Below are positions 1-12,640 of a stretch of DNA of 64,000 nucleotides, piece after piece (the first letter of the stretch is position 1; every line of letters begins with the position of its first letter). This DNA comes from Corylus avellana. Its lineage: Eukaryota; Streptophyta; Magnoliopsida; Fagales; Betulaceae. The translations under genes were made by a program, and so were the position numbers. A model generated the notes under the pieces. That model had not been told where the DNA came from, searched no databases, and was given only the letters and a program-made list of their open reading frames with translations. The stretch lies in the NCBI RefSeq assembly GCF_901000735.1, contig NC_081551.1, forward strand, positions 3,310,745 through 3,374,744, in the 5' to 3' direction.

Positions 1-1006
1 AACTCATTTTTTTGATTTAAAACTAAAACCTAGAGCTGAAAGGTTAACCCTTTAAGAATTTTATCACCTTAAAATCTAGTGTATTTTGGTCCAACTTATT
101 TTTGTGCACTTTTTATGTTTTTACTTATGTGTCGATTATTGATTACAAACTGTAAAAGTGGTGTTACCAAGATAGTCCTGATAAAAGATTTTCTCATTTA
201 CATTTTTTTTACAAGCTTTTACTAATTCAAAAAATAATTTTTATTATAACCAATTACATTAGAATCGTATAAGTGGCTTTTACTAATTCAAGATTTGTGT
301 GTACTTTTGCCGCGTGATTATTAAAAATAAGACAATATTTTCGATGACAATACAAGTTATGTCTTACGCAATTAAAATATGATAGTAGTCCAATCAACGA
401 CCTTTTGCGTGCAGAACATCCAACTACGACCGCAATGCTTATTGGAAATGTTTGCTTCATGCTTTTAACATTGAATATAAATATTACACAATAAGAAGAT
501 GTGGAACCTTTGATAGATTGAGGATTTGCTAGGCTATTGAAAACGACGTATACATTCATTGTTCCTTAGAATATACTTTTGAGTATATCATTTTGATCTC
601 TTACTAGGGTTGGGCTAAACTGCCCGAATCTGAGCCAACCCAAGTTGCATGGGACTCCCGATTGGGCTCGGCACGAGATCGATAACCATTTTTTAAATTT
701 TGCTTAGGTTGGAGTGGAATTCAGTATTCACAAAGAGCGGGGAAGACAAGGCGGTGTGGATGGAGGTGCTCGGTGCAGTGAAAGAGATTTTATAACGAGT
801 GTTGAATGTAGATTCTAACGACAAACCCGTTTCTGAGCCGACCCAAAAATTTCGACACCGCAAATGAGTAAAGCCCAAAATTTGGCATTGTATTCCATTT
901 TCGATCCCCATGGGTTGGAATTCGAAAGAGCATATTTCTGCCCTGAAGGGCTCGTAATTGGGCCTAGTGGCAGATAGATGCATCATGCGAGTTGATTGCC
1001 AAATGG
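1..1006. repeat. ~1 kb direct repeat, copy 1
   Basis: This segment matches 6023-7032 almost base for base, with scattered substitutions and a few short indels (for example near 770 and 885). It starts at the window edge and stops at an N gap. Copy 2 starts about 755 bp upstream of the LMBR1-like start codon, so copy 1 could be the upstream region of another gene copy lying left of the window. The short ORFs inside are not conserved with any family I recognise. Confidence 0.9.
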
Positions 1007-1106
1007 NNNNNNNNNNNNNNNNNNNNNNNNNNNNNNNNNNNNNNNNNNNNNNNNNNNNNNNNNNNNNNNNNNNNNNNNNNNNNNNNNNNNNNNNNNNNNN
1101 NNNNNN
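1007..1106. other. Assembly gap (100 N)
   Basis: A run of exactly 100 N, typical of a scaffold gap of unknown size. It cuts exon 4 of the LMBR1-like gene on one side and ends repeat copy 1 on the other. Confidence 0.99.
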
Positions 1107-4100
1107 GTAGTCCAGTCGGCATTCCTCCAAATGCTTTTGGGAATTTCGCTCAAGCCAAAGCCAAGAAGAAATGCACCTGTAACAAGTCCAAAAGTATTCG
1201 AGCAAGCCATGGCTAAGCCCAAAAAACCTCCACTCCTGTCAATAAGAGCATTGAGCAAGAAATGAGAACATCACTGCTGGTCTACTGAACGATAATTTTT
1301 TTTTCTAATATAAAATACTAACCACACTAGCTGGGTTGAAAACCATTCTTGTCATGTCAAAAAAAAAAAAAAAAAAAAAAGCGGGTAAATAGTTAAATGT
1401 TACCACCAAAATTTGATTTAAATAATGATTTTTGGCTACCATCAAACTAAATGCTCACATTTTATTTCTTTTTCTTTTTAATTATTCGAGAAGGGGTGTG
1501 GGCAAAGGTGTTACTTTCAAAACCTTTATTCTTAGGTCTAGTTTTCTAGATCATGACCACATCTAATCACCATTTATAATAATTATTTCGCATCATTTAC
1601 CAAGTCCATTTTTAGATTTTTACTTACTTCATTCGAACTACATTGATACACTGTTATATTATGATAAGTAATCGAGACATCACAAAATAATTGATACACT
1701 GTTATATTAATGAGAAGAGAGACCACGAGGAATTATCACAACGGTAATTGAAGCGAAACACAAAGCTGTGAAATAGAAAGGGAAAAATAAACACATCTAT
1801 CACTGAAGTGGCATGCAACCTCCACATTACATTAAAGTGACTGCTCTTTCTGCAAAGGCACACACAATTTAGAGGTGTACAACTCCTTATAAGTATTGGA
1901 TAATAAGCATGGCAACAATCTTTTATTTACCATAATTTTAGCTTCCATTAGGAGAAACCCAACCAACTAGCAGATACGGAGAACTCACTCTCTCCCTAAC
2001 ATGAACAGATATGTTGAGTTGTACCCCATCTACGTGTATTATTTTCTAAAGAATTTGCCCGATGTACATATCATTTTATGTCAAATCCATTATTTGACAC
2101 ACGGCGGATTTATGTCCTTTAATGTCTTTGTTCTTTTCTAAAGAAGTTCCAATATATACTTATCAAAAAAAAAAAAGAAGTTCCAATATATAAATATGAA
2201 TTATTTCAAATCGAAAACTCATCACCATGCCTGTAACTAAAATGTTTCCGGACACAGGGGCTCATAACAAAGTCACACAACGGTTTTTATTTTTATATTT
2301 TTGGATAAACAACTCAAAAAGATGTCAAACCATTTGAAGTTAATATAAGAATCGAGATTAATGACTTGCTATAAGTTCTAGGCACCTATAAGGCAAATAA
2401 AAGACCATATGAAAAGAATCTATAACCCAAACTAAAAAGACAAATCAGCTATAAGAGAGTGAGGGACAAACCAGTTATTCCCAAAATGAACTCCAACAAG
2501 AATAAGTCCAAAGAGGCCGATAGATCCCACAACTAAATAAAAAATGAAGTTAACATGCAGGCTAGTCTTCAATCTTTCTGGCACAGTGAAGTCTCCAGCA
2601 TCTTCAAAACCCTGAATAAGGGGCACCACAGCCCTGTTTAGAGATAAAATAACTTAATATATGAGGAAAAGTAAATCTCTCTGCTGTAAAGGCATTTAGA
2701 AGCATCTGTAAACTGATTTAGGCCATCTTATGCATTCAAAGTTGTAACAATGGGCAAATAACCATATATTGCACAACTTCTTTTTTTATGAGTAAATCAT
2801 TCTCAGGACACATTAAAGAACCAAGATGGCCCACTTCAACATATGTGAGAGTTTTTTTTCAGTAATTGTCCCGCTTCAGCTGTGATAGACATTGTGCTTC
2901 AGGAGCTTAAGATTGCATCAAGGAGATAACAATGTAAATATTGGTAGTGCATGTAATGGCACAAAAAATATAGGGAAAATACACTCTCCCCTCCCCAACC
3001 CTTTTTCAAACTACCACCCAATTTGCAATGTCTCTCCCAAACTTCAAAAAGTTCCAATGTTCCCTCCCAATCTACCATGCCCTTTCATTTACCCGCTTCG
3101 TTAGGATTTTGTGTTAAATCCTATCAGAGGTGGGGTCACGCACAATTCATGTAACCTTTTTTTGACACAAACACACCATTATACCCCCTCTGAGATGTGT
3201 GGAGATACAATTATACCCTTAGATTAAAAAGATTTTAAAAGAAACATACACACACAAATGCACTGGCCATGGAGGTGGTGTGGGTCTGGCCATGGGTCTT
3301 GTGGTGACCCACCACGGCCAGTTGTGGGTCTCCTTTTTTTAAAAAAATATTTATATGAAGGGGTATTATTGTCATTATCTTTGGTAATGTGTATCACACG
3401 ACACACATGATCCATTTTTCCATCTAATTTAACGAAAAAACCTAACAAAAGGAGTTAAGGGGTAAGCGTGGTTTCCTGAAATATATATACACACACTCAA
3501 AAAAGGAAAATTGCATATAGAAACATTGAATGAGTATTTCAATAATGCTATTCAGAAAAAATTAATTATTTGGGTTATAAAGATGAAAAATATAAATTAA
3601 CCCAACGGGGCTAGTTCAACTATACTTAGTTATATACTTGCTTCTGTCTTGATACATGATAAGGTAAATGGTCCAATAGCTTAAAATATGATTCCAAATA
3701 GACGATACTTATCAAAAAAAAAAATGATTCCAGATAGACGATGTAGACTACAAAACAGTTCCACAATTTTCAGCATAATGACCTATTAAAGTACATATAA
3801 GAAAGTCTATGTATGTATGTGTGGCATACCAAGTAAGTAAGAACGTACTCCAATATGACCAGGTCCAAAAGAAAGAAATTCCTCCGTTCTGGTTCTGATG
3901 CATCGTCTGTACATGTAATAATCCGCAACATTAATAAAACCAGATAACATGCATAAAACAAAAAATAAATAAATAAATACAATACAAAGCAAGAAACTTC
4001 AGAACATCATGATTCCTGTTCAAGAACCACTCGGAAAATAAGCATACATTCCCAAAAACACAAACAAACCATCCTATTTTTGAGGAAGAAGGAAGGTGTA

Positions 4101-5268
4101 CAAATACGGACACCACATTATGTCAAAAGAGTCGCGCAAAATATAAGATTGCAAAAAAATTTACATCAAGTTATGCTATCACAAGTATATACTAGCCCAT
4201 ATTAAATGATTTAGGGTAAACTGACAACAGTACCCAATCTGTAGCAGGTTGATATAGAGTCACACAAAGATTCACATCAAGTTGTAGAATCATGAGCTTT
4301 CACTGGCCCATATGAAACGAATTGGGGAAAAATTATATAAGTAATTGGCCCAAGGGGAGGGGGAATAGTACTTCTATAGCTGGTTGAAATGTTAAATTGT
4401 CTAAAGATTATATATTCTAAGGGCCTGTTTGGGAGTGCGACTTCAATAAATGCGATTTTAAAAATTGCGATTTTGAAATCACTTCTTTTTAAAATTGCAT
4501 AGGCGTTTGGTAAAACATGTTAAGAAGTATTTTTTTATCAATTGAGTGTTTGGATAACATTAGCATATAATTGCAGTTTCATGGCTAAATAGGTAAATAT
4601 TGCCCCAAATATTTTTTTTAAGCGAAATCGTGATTTTGGTTTAAATTCGCACTTTTTCAAATAAGCACAGCTTATACAAATCACGGATTTTTTCACAATT
4701 TTAAACTTTGCGTTTTTAAAATCGCAATCTCAAACACTCTAAAATTGCAATTTGGTTTAAAAACGCATATTATTTTTTTAAAAACACACTCCTAAACGGA
4801 CCCTAAAGCTTCTGAAAGAAAATGCACATGAACAATTGCAAGCTACTCAAGCAAACTTTAGAAATATGCATTACAGAAAAGCTCAAACCAACTAAGCGTA
4901 GCTCCCCCAAAATTAATCACACAACTAAAACATTGAACCCTAAACCAAATGCAGAAAGCGAGATCATAACAAAAACGAACCATACTTCCCTCAAAACAAG
5001 TCAATGAAAACAAGAACCGCAACAAAACGAACCACAACATCCAATCAAAAAGAATTTCCGCAGGCAGCAATTGCGTGAAATCACGATGGAAGGAACGTAC
5101 CGCCCAGATGTCAGCAGGAACGAGGATGATGATGGAGAGGGAGCAGAACCAGGTGTAACCAACGGTGAAGAGGACGTAGCGAGGGACCTCCGGGCCGGCG
5201 AAGTACTTGAGCGTGGAAATCACCATGCCCACCGTCAGGGGCAGCGAGATCAGATAGAACACCCACAT
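1107..5268 (-). CDS. LMBR1-like multi-pass membrane protein (LMBD2 homologue), 5' exons only
   Basis: The reading frame starts at 5268 with MWVFYLISLPLT and continues through PRYVLFTVGYTWFCSLSIII and LVPADIWA, matching the N terminus of plant LMBR1-like proteins. Exons by splice sites and phase: 5101-5268 (56 codons), 3830-3906 (ending FFWTWSYWSTFLLTW), 2472-2633 (VVPLIQGFEDAGDFTV, then a membrane segment) and 1107-1235 (GLAMACSNTFGLVTGAFLLG, then SEIPKSIWRNADWT), where it enters the gap. All junctions are GT-AG and the phases join cleanly with no stop. Family members are polytopic membrane proteins related to lipocalin receptors; the plant role is poorly defined. Only about 178 residues remain, far short of the full family length. 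A CT-rich leader lies just above 5268. Intron 1 carries a MITE. Whether the gene is truly truncated or only cut by the gap cannot be decided here. Confidence 0.9.
2973..3476. repeat. Possible MITE-like dispersed repeat in intron 3 of the LMBR1-like gene
   Basis: The left end reads GGGAAAATACACTCTCCC and the reverse complement of the right end GGAAACCACGCTTACCCC, a loose inverted pair. The pyrimidine-rich left arm (phrases such as CAATGTCTCTCCC) resembles the reverse complement of 13480-13660, suggesting a dispersed family. No clean target duplication is visible. Confidence 0.4.
4421..4803. mobile_element. PIF/Harbinger-type MITE in LMBR1-like intron 1
   Basis: The ends are imperfect inverted repeats, GGGCCTGTTTGGGAGTGCG on the left and, read inward on the other strand, GGGTCCGTTTAGGAGTGTG. 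TAA flanks both sides (4418-4420 and 4804-4806), the usual 3-bp duplication of this superfamily. The interior is AT-rich and has no ORF. It lies between exons 1 and 2. Confidence 0.8.
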
Positions 5269-5520
5269 CTCTCCCCTCTCTCCCTTCCCTGTCTACGACT
5301 TTCTCTCAACGAATGACAGAGACGACCAAATGTAAAGGCGGATCCGAGGGGACGATCGGTAATGTGCCACCCGGCCTGCCCGCTTCCGCTTGCGTTACGT
5401 GTTAGCTGCGATTCTGTTCCGCAGACGCTTGTTTTTTATTCGGCTCGGTTTGGGGTCTGAGCCCGAGCCCATGAGGGGTCAATCAAGGGCGGTTTGGGGA
5501 TGGACGTTGGGACAGCGTGG

Positions 5521-5960
5521 ACCCATTTACTTTTTACTTGCAGCACAAACTGTTTTTAGAAAGAGCCCCTAATAGATAACACTTTTTTTTTGCAATATTT
5601 AATTACTATAAGATACATCATCAATTTAAGAAAAATATAAAATATAAAAGTAAGAACAATTACACCAAAGCAGAAAAAAAAAACCGTAGCCGGGTCTGGC
5701 TGGACCCACGCCGTGAGTCTCGCCAGACTCACCCTTTTACTTTTTACTTGAAGTACAAACTGCTTTTAGAATAAGAGACCCTACTATCAAGTCCATCCTG
5801 ATAATATCTATTTTGCAACCTCCAAATACTATGTAACACATCATCTGTTTAAGAAAATTACAAAAAATAAAAGTGAGAACAATCATACCAAATCAGAGAA
5901 AAAAAAAAAAACTGTAGCTAAATCCACGGGTCTGGCCGACGGTGAACGCCACAAACCCTG
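5521..5960. repeat. Two tandem ~210-bp units
   Basis: The phrase TACTTTTTACTTG recurs at about 5529 and 5739, followed in both units by similar sequence containing GAGAACAAT, AAAAAACCGTAGC-like and GGGTCTGGC-like stretches. A related but diverged block occurs at 49390-49640. It lies just upstream of the LMBR1-like gene, between its leader and repeat copy 2. Confidence 0.7.
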
Positions 5961-6022
5961 CCTGCCGTGACCCGCCTCAAAACCCGTTTTTAATACATTA
6001 GAACCTGTTTTTAATGCCTCAA

Positions 6023-7032
6023 AACTCATTTTTTTGATTTAAAACTAAAACCTAGAGCTGAAAGGTTAACCCTTTAAGAATTTTATCACCTTAAAATCTA
6101 GTGTATTTTGGTCCAACTTATTTTTGTGCACTTTTTATGTTTTTACTTATGTGTCGATTATTGATTACAAACTGTAAAAGTGGTGTTACCAAGATAGTCC
6201 TGATAAAAGATTTTCTCATTTACATTTTTTTTACAAGCTTTTACTAATTCAAAAAATAATTTTTATTATAACCAATTACATTAGAATCGTATAAGTGGCT
6301 TTTACTAATTCAAGATTTGTGTGTACTTTTGCCGCGTGATTATTAAAAATAAGACAATATTTTCGATGACAATACAAGTTATGTCTTACGCAATTAAAAT
6401 ATGATAGTAGTCCAATCAACGACCTTTTGCGTGCAGAACATCCAACTACGACCGCAATGCTTATTGGAAATGTTTGCTTCATGCTTTTAACATTGAATAT
6501 AAATATTACACAATAAGAAGATGTGGAACCTTGATAGATTGAGGATTTGTTAGGCTATTGAAAACGACGTATACATTCATTGTTCCTTAGAATATACTTT
6601 TGAGTATATCATTTTGATCTCTTACTAGGGTTGGGCTAAACTGCCCGAATCTGAGCCAACCCAAGTCACATGGGGCTCCCGATTGGGCTCGGCTCGTGAT
6701 TGATAACCATTTTTTGAATTTTGCTTAGGTTGGAGTGGAATTCAGTATTCATGAAGAGCAGGGAAGACGGGGCGGTGCGGGTGGAGGTGCAATGAAAGAG
6801 ATTTTACAACGAGTGTTGAATGTAGATTCCAACAACAAACCCGATTCTGAGCCGACCCAAAAATTTCGACACCGCAAATGAGTAAAGCCCAAAATTTGGC
6901 TCGAGAACGGTAATAGTATTCCATTTTCTATCCCCATGGGTCGGAATTCGAAAGAGCATATTTCTGCCCCGAAGGGCTCGTAACTGGGCCTAGTGGCAGA
7001 TAGATGCGTCATGCGAGCCCATTGCCAAATGG
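6023..7032. repeat. ~1 kb direct repeat, copy 2
   Basis: Near-identical to 1-1006 in the same orientation. It differs by substitutions and small indels, including an insertion near 6900 and a deletion near 6790. A shorter, diverged relative is found at about 49680-49975 (shared phrases GTGAAAGGTTAA-like and TTTTTGTGCACTTTTTATG). No protein-coding function is evident. Confidence 0.9.
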
Positions 7033-8339
7033 GCATTTCTTTTGGTATTTCTTTATATGAATTGGACTTTTAGCTACCCAAGAATTGGTTGTAGTTCTTG
7101 TTTTTTTCTTGTTTGTAGTTCTTGTTATGTCATCGAGAAGATGTCTTTTTTTTGGGGGGATTTTAGAATCTTTGCCCATGGGAGATCGGGCCAATGGGCT
7201 GGGCTAGAATTTAGTGTCCTCTGTGAACTGTGATGGTCCATCTCAAGGTTTGGCTAGATTTTGGAAGTAACCCAAGCTTCTGTATGAAAACAAAATTGAC
7301 ATTGAGAGTAGGGATTGTGGCACCCCGATCAAAAAATTTTATCGATAAATTTTTATTTATTTATTTTAAGGGTATAGTTCTCTTACATGGGTCCAATGTG
7401 GCACGAAAACAACTGTTCAATTAGGATCAAGTAATCCAGGATTATCAAATTACATAAATGCAAACTTTATATTAAAGTATTAATTAAATTATTAAGGTTT
7501 CACTTTTTTATCGACTTCAATTTTAAAAGTAACTGATAATTTAATATGGCATTAAAATAAAGTTACGATCCCAAACCCGACTCCTTTTCTATCAACATAA
7601 GCCTTTGAAATGGCTTGTACCAATGAGGCAATGATGCGTATGCATGCTCATTAATCATTATCTTCGTCACTATGAGGGAATTCCATCAGAACTGATAAAT
7701 GCATCATTGCAACGAAACATTCAACACAGTTCATGTTATTATCATTGGATACTAACCTTTTGAAGATCGTCATTAGTATTACAGTGGTCTATTGTTAACA
7801 ACTAACAAGGAAAGTTAACTTAAGCTTTCACCATTTATCTCCCATTTTAGTTGAATATTGAAGAAAAACGTTTGAACTTACTTATTTTAAAAATAAAAAA
7901 ATGAGTTCAAACATTAATTTAAATAATTAAATATAATATTTTCTAAAGAAAATTATGATTAAAGTGAGAAAAGGATGAATAGGAGGCATCTTTGGCGTAG
8001 ACTTTGGCTAATGACAAATTCTCCATTTGGTCAACAACGGGGGGCCTAACACATGGGAAAATAATGCACTAAAAAAACGAGGTGAAGGGCCAAAAGCCAA
8101 CGAAAGTCAAAGTTTGTTGAAATTTTTGTACATTGTCTGCATTTCAACATCTTTGAAGAATATTAAAGGAGAATTTTTGTTCGTCAAATTAAGGGGACTT
8201 GAAAAATATATAATTTTTTCGTATATTTTATAGTTAGGTTAATATTAAAATATTCTTTATTTATGGGTTGAATGTACGATACTTATATTTAGACATTATC
8301 ATATAAATATGGACTTTTATATTGTAGACAAATCAAGTT
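7033..8339. other. Non-coding, AT-rich spacer
   Basis: Only short unconserved ORFs occur (for example 7042-7233 and 8027-8233). I see no recognisable gene, RNA or terminal-repeat structure. Confidence 0.6.
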
Positions 8340-8489
8340 AATGAACTCAATGTAACCCTTAGGATATTTCGAGTGGTGGACGTAGGTGTTTAACACCAAA
8401 CCACTCGTAAAATTATTTGTGTTTATTTTCTATATTGCTTCCGCTATTATTCCCGCTTCATCATTATTTCAACATAGTATCAAAACTAT
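8340..8489 (+). mobile_element. Decayed Ty1/copia-type LTR end plus primer-binding site
   Basis: The sequence ends in TTCAACA at 8474 and is followed by TAGTATCAAAACTA, a degraded form of the initiator-methionine tRNA primer site TGGTATCAGAGC that follows plant copia LTRs. The preceding block, GAGTGGTGGACGTAGGTGTT and then TATATTGCTTCCGC, resembles the 3' part of such LTRs. The left LTR boundary is not clear, and no gag or pol follows. Confidence 0.5.
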
Positions 8490-9927
8490 ATGTTTAACGG
8501 ATTAAAATATATGAAAAATCACACATTTTAAGAACAAATATTAGAGCTAAAAATGAATGCGAGAAGATAAAAATGAATTTAAGGGAGAAATTGGTCTGCA
8601 AATTCTGGTGTGGTGGATGGAAGGAAAGGACCCACAAATTTGTAATTTAATTGGGAATGAATAGCACCCACAACATCAATGAATCTAAGATCCGATAAGT
8701 TGGTGAATAAATCGATATAATATTAGTGGCGGTGGGGTTGGATGCATATCTACCCCTTTGTCCCATTCATTTTTCTCTGCTTCTTTTCGCTTCCCTTCTG
8801 CAACAGCCTAGCCTTGAGCTGGCTTAGTACATCATCAGCTCAACACCCAGAACGTACATGTCACTTCAGTACCGTAAAGTTTCAGTCTTCCATGCCTGCC
8901 TCAGAGAATCATTCATCAGACATCGATTGCCATTTGAAATGGGCGTATGACCACGACAATCTCCTTTGGATACAAATCTCAAACAATTTATTGTTTAAAT
9001 TAGGATGTCTAGCAACTTGAGCAATAATTGTCAGATAATTTGTTTAGGACTACCTGGTAGGTGGTTGGATAGTCTAAAATTTATTAGACAAATGAGTCTG
9101 ATCATATACGTTTTATTATAGTTTCTCCAATTTTTTTTTTTTTTTTTAATTGAAACAGAATGGATTAGTTTTTCCAAACCCAGTCGACTGGATAATAAAA
9201 ATTAAATTAAATATATAAAATCAGATTTAACCTCTCAATACCATGATATGCAAATCTTATCTTTTGATCCCTTTAATCGACACCTTTAGTGGTTTTGTCT
9301 CTATAATTATCTAATACTTATGTGACGAGATTTTACGTATGTTTAATGATCAATAGAGTGTGGCAAGGGTCTCAATTGCCTATTAGAGGGAGAAAAATTG
9401 GCACTTAAATATTAAAAATGCCACTCAAATGCATATATAGTTTAAAATGTTGTTGTAATTTAATAGAAAAATAATGAAATGATCGATTTGACTTCTTAAA
9501 CTCATTTTATTCAATTTTATAAAGCCAGTTCATATACGGATTTTGGAAGCCTTAAAAAAAATATTATAATTAATCTAATTTAGTGAAATTAAACTTAGCG
9601 TATGTTTGTTACATCAATCAATTTTTTTTTTTTTTTTTAGACCTAATACAGCTACTATTTGAAAGCTTTATTTATGTGGGTTTTAATTAGTTGACGGTTT
9701 AACTCGCTGAAAAAAAAAAGAAAAAAAAAAAAATCAGCTGCATTGGAGCTCAATCGGGCATAATGGAAAATGAGAGAGAAAGTGACACTATAGCCGAATA
9801 GGAGAGGATGATTGTGATATAAAACTTTGGATATAATTCACCATTGAAAATCGACTTGCAAAAAGATGGTGTAAAAGAGCTTATACACACATGGTTAAGA
9901 TTAGACTTAGTTTATGTAGGACACAAG
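8490..9927. other. Non-coding spacer
   Basis: AT-rich with poly-A/T runs near 9140, 9630 and 9720. An ORF at 8742-9020 (92 aa, hydrophobic start) matches nothing I recognise and has no supporting splice structure. Confidence 0.55.
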
Positions 9928-10138
9928 CAGTGGCAGAGCCAAACAATTTATATTGAAGGTGTCGCTAAAATTTTTTTGAAGGTACCGAATGGTAACTTGC
10001 GTAAATAGGAAAGAATAATTTTTTTTTCTTCCCTTTTTTGTTGGGAGTACCGTGTTGAACTTGGAAAAAAAATAGCATAATTTTTTTTTTAAAAAAAAGC
10101 TCACGGCACCCTCAAAGCATTAAATGGCTCCGCCACTG
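9928..10138. mobile_element. hAT-type MITE, 211 bp
   Basis: Terminal inverted repeats CAGTGGCAGAGCCA and TGGCTCCGCCACTG bound the element. The 8-bp sequence GACACAAG is perfectly duplicated on both sides (9920-9927 and 10139-10146), the signature of hAT insertion. The AT-rich interior has no transposase. The perfect target duplication suggests a fairly recent insertion. Confidence 0.93.
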
Positions 10139-12206
10139 GACACAAGGATTGTAACAGATTATAAGCCGGACTCACAAAAGCACTCCATCTAGCAATTGTT
10201 GACCGAAAGAAGACCCATGAATCTTATATACACATCCAACTTCCACCCTTCCCACTCCCTTAGTTATTGGGTAGAAAAAGAAGAAAAATGGGCATTATTT
10301 CAAGTAGAATCTCAACTTGTGACAATAGATGATAATTGCCATGTTGAAATCAAGCATCAATATATAGCACAAAAAGAACAAATGCATATATTACCCCGAG
10401 TGCAGAGGTTGGGCCACACCCATGAAAGTCCAAGGTGCACCACTAACTCACTCACTCACTCACATTCACACAAACTGTCAAAGTTTGAAGCTTCCTTCCC
10501 TCTATTCATCATTAGGGTTTACTCTTTTTTTAACTTTTTTTTTTTCTTCTTTTTTCGCACTCCCTTTTGATCACTTCCTCTTCCCTCTTTTGACCCTCTC
10601 AAAACAGCAAATGGGGGTGGGGGGAGACCGGAGATGGGTAGCTTTAGAAGATTCTCATACGAGAATAGGAAAGCTTCGGTGGCCATTGGATTCGTTTTGT
10701 TTCTTTTTCATGACATGGATGGATGACCTTTGCCTTTACCTCTTTTCCAAAGCTCTACTCGATGACCCGCAACTATTTTATCTTTGGTGGCTGTCACGCC
10801 ACACGTGGCAATTACTTAATCCAAGAAATAATTGCCTTCCCCCTGACTTTTGGCCATTAATTACTAGATAATCAAGAGTCATCAATGCATCATTACTTAT
10901 TTACTAAAGAATATAAAAAGATTTATTCCTCTTTTCTTTTTGGTCCTTTCGGCACCTGATCAAGAAGAAAACTATGTGTAGAAGCCTTTAAATACTTTTA
11001 TTTGTTTCCACGTAATTTTTTTTTTAATATTTTGTATTTTTTTGTGTTTGGCGTACTTTTAGTTTCACCCCAAAAAAAAAAAAAAAAACCTTTCTTAGTT
11101 TTTGAAAAATGGTTTTTTGTTTTCTAATTTTGCAAATTATTTTTCGAATTTGAGTCTTTCCTTCTCAAATAGTCGGACCTCTGTTGGATGTTGCCGGAAT
11201 TCACACCAGCCATTTTCGCCGTTGTTCATTTTTCGTACAAGCCAAATGTCGACAAATATTTTATAAAAAGTCTTTTTTTTTTTTTCTTCTTTCTAAAAAA
11301 TCATTTTATTGAAAGTATTTTTCGACGGAAAATATTTTACGCCAAAACAAACTGAACCTAGGAGGTTATATGGACCGTATCATTATATAAAGGATCCATT
11401 TCATGTGAGAATAGTAATTAAATTATTAAGATCATTTTTTTATCGACTTAAACTTTTGGAATTGATACTACTTTTTACATTGCTTGACGTGATGTATTTT
11501 AAGTTATTTTCCTTGTAAGTCACTTAAAAAATATAAAAAAATAATTTAAAATATGTCACGTAAGTAAATGTGAAATATGTGTGAAAAATATCATTCATAT
11601 TTTAAAATAAATAGTAATTTAACATTATATAAAAATAAAGTTCTTCAATTCAAATCTTATCTCTAATATTCACCTCTTATAGCATTTATTGGTGCAGAGG
11701 TATCATGGCCTTTATTCATAATCAAAATTCAACCTTCAATTAGGGCTAATTAACTTTGCTTTGACTGGGCAGGCCGCAATATACTACTGAGATAGTGATT
11801 GGAGTGAACAGTGGATGGTTAATTACCAGATTCGGATTAATATAAGCCTTTATTTTGTCACTGAGTTCAAGTGCAAAAATCAACTCGCTCTCCTCAAACT
11901 GTAATCAACCCTTTTTAAAGGAAAAGACAAGAATATCACTCACTTTCCCCAACTTTAATCAAAACCCTTTTTAAAGGAAAAGAAAAGAATATTTGGCTTG
12001 TTTACTTATGTCTTCATAAAACTATTTTTTGTAAACAAACAAAATGTTTTCAGATCTTTTATTTTCCTTTTTTTTTAAATAAAAAATAAAACAAATTACT
12101 GGTCTCTTAAAGGATGACATTTTTTTTTTTTTGAATAATTACTTGAAAATAATTTTTAAAGACACATTTTATAATGTTTAAAAATATAGAAAAAAAAGAA
12201 AGAAAA
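10139..12206. other. Non-coding spacer
   Basis: Two overlapping ORFs at 10196-10871 contain CT-rich and poly-F/poly-S stretches without a known motif. The rest is AT-rich with homopolymers. No gene is supported. Confidence 0.5.
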
Positions 12207-12215
12207 TAGTTTCAA

Positions 12216-12631
12216 GGGTAACTTCACTTTAAATACCTGAATTATCACGCGATTTGAGAAACTCATCCTCCCAAAATTTCAAAACCTCTCAATTTAGACC
12301 TCTGAACTTTCAATTGCAATTAATTTGAACATCTTTATCAGATTTTAAAGTTAAAAGTTAGACAATAACGTTTATACCCTTGAATTTTTTTATAAAATTT
12401 CAAATTTACCCTTAATTCTAAATTATTATTTTTTAAAAAATAAAGTTATTTAAAAAAATCATGGATATTTTGGTCATTTTAGGGGTAAATAGGGAAGTAA
12501 ACGGCTAAATCTGACGGAGGGGTTCTAATTGATTGCAATTGAAATTTCATTGGTCCAAATTGAGAGGTTTTGAAGTTTTGGAGGCTTCTCAAATTGCGTG
12601 GTAATTTAGGGGTTTAAAATAAAGTTACCCC
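12216..12631. mobile_element. Mutator-type foldback MITE, 416 bp
   Basis: The two ends are long inverted repeats, alignable for more than 100 bases: GGGTAACTTCACTTTAAATA on the left and GGGGTAACTTTATTTTAAAC read inward from the right. TAGTTTCAA is perfectly repeated at 12207-12215 and 12632-12640. A 9-bp duplication with long terminal repeats is typical of Mutator-like non-autonomous elements. The arms have diverged, while the target duplication is intact. Confidence 0.88.
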
Positions 12632-12640
12632 TAGTTTCAA

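Noticed and set aside
254..559. ORF repeated at 6276-6482 in the direct repeats
   Set aside because: Duplicated only because the DNA is duplicated; a single-base indel changes its length and no domain is visible.
8742..9020. 92-codon ORF with a signal-peptide-like start
   Set aside because: No cysteine pattern or homologue recognised. The hydrophobic start alone is not enough.
10196..10871. Two overlapping plus-strand ORFs (124 and 149 codons)
   Set aside because: Content is CT-rich leader-like and homopolymeric, with no motif, no splice support and no paralogue in the window.
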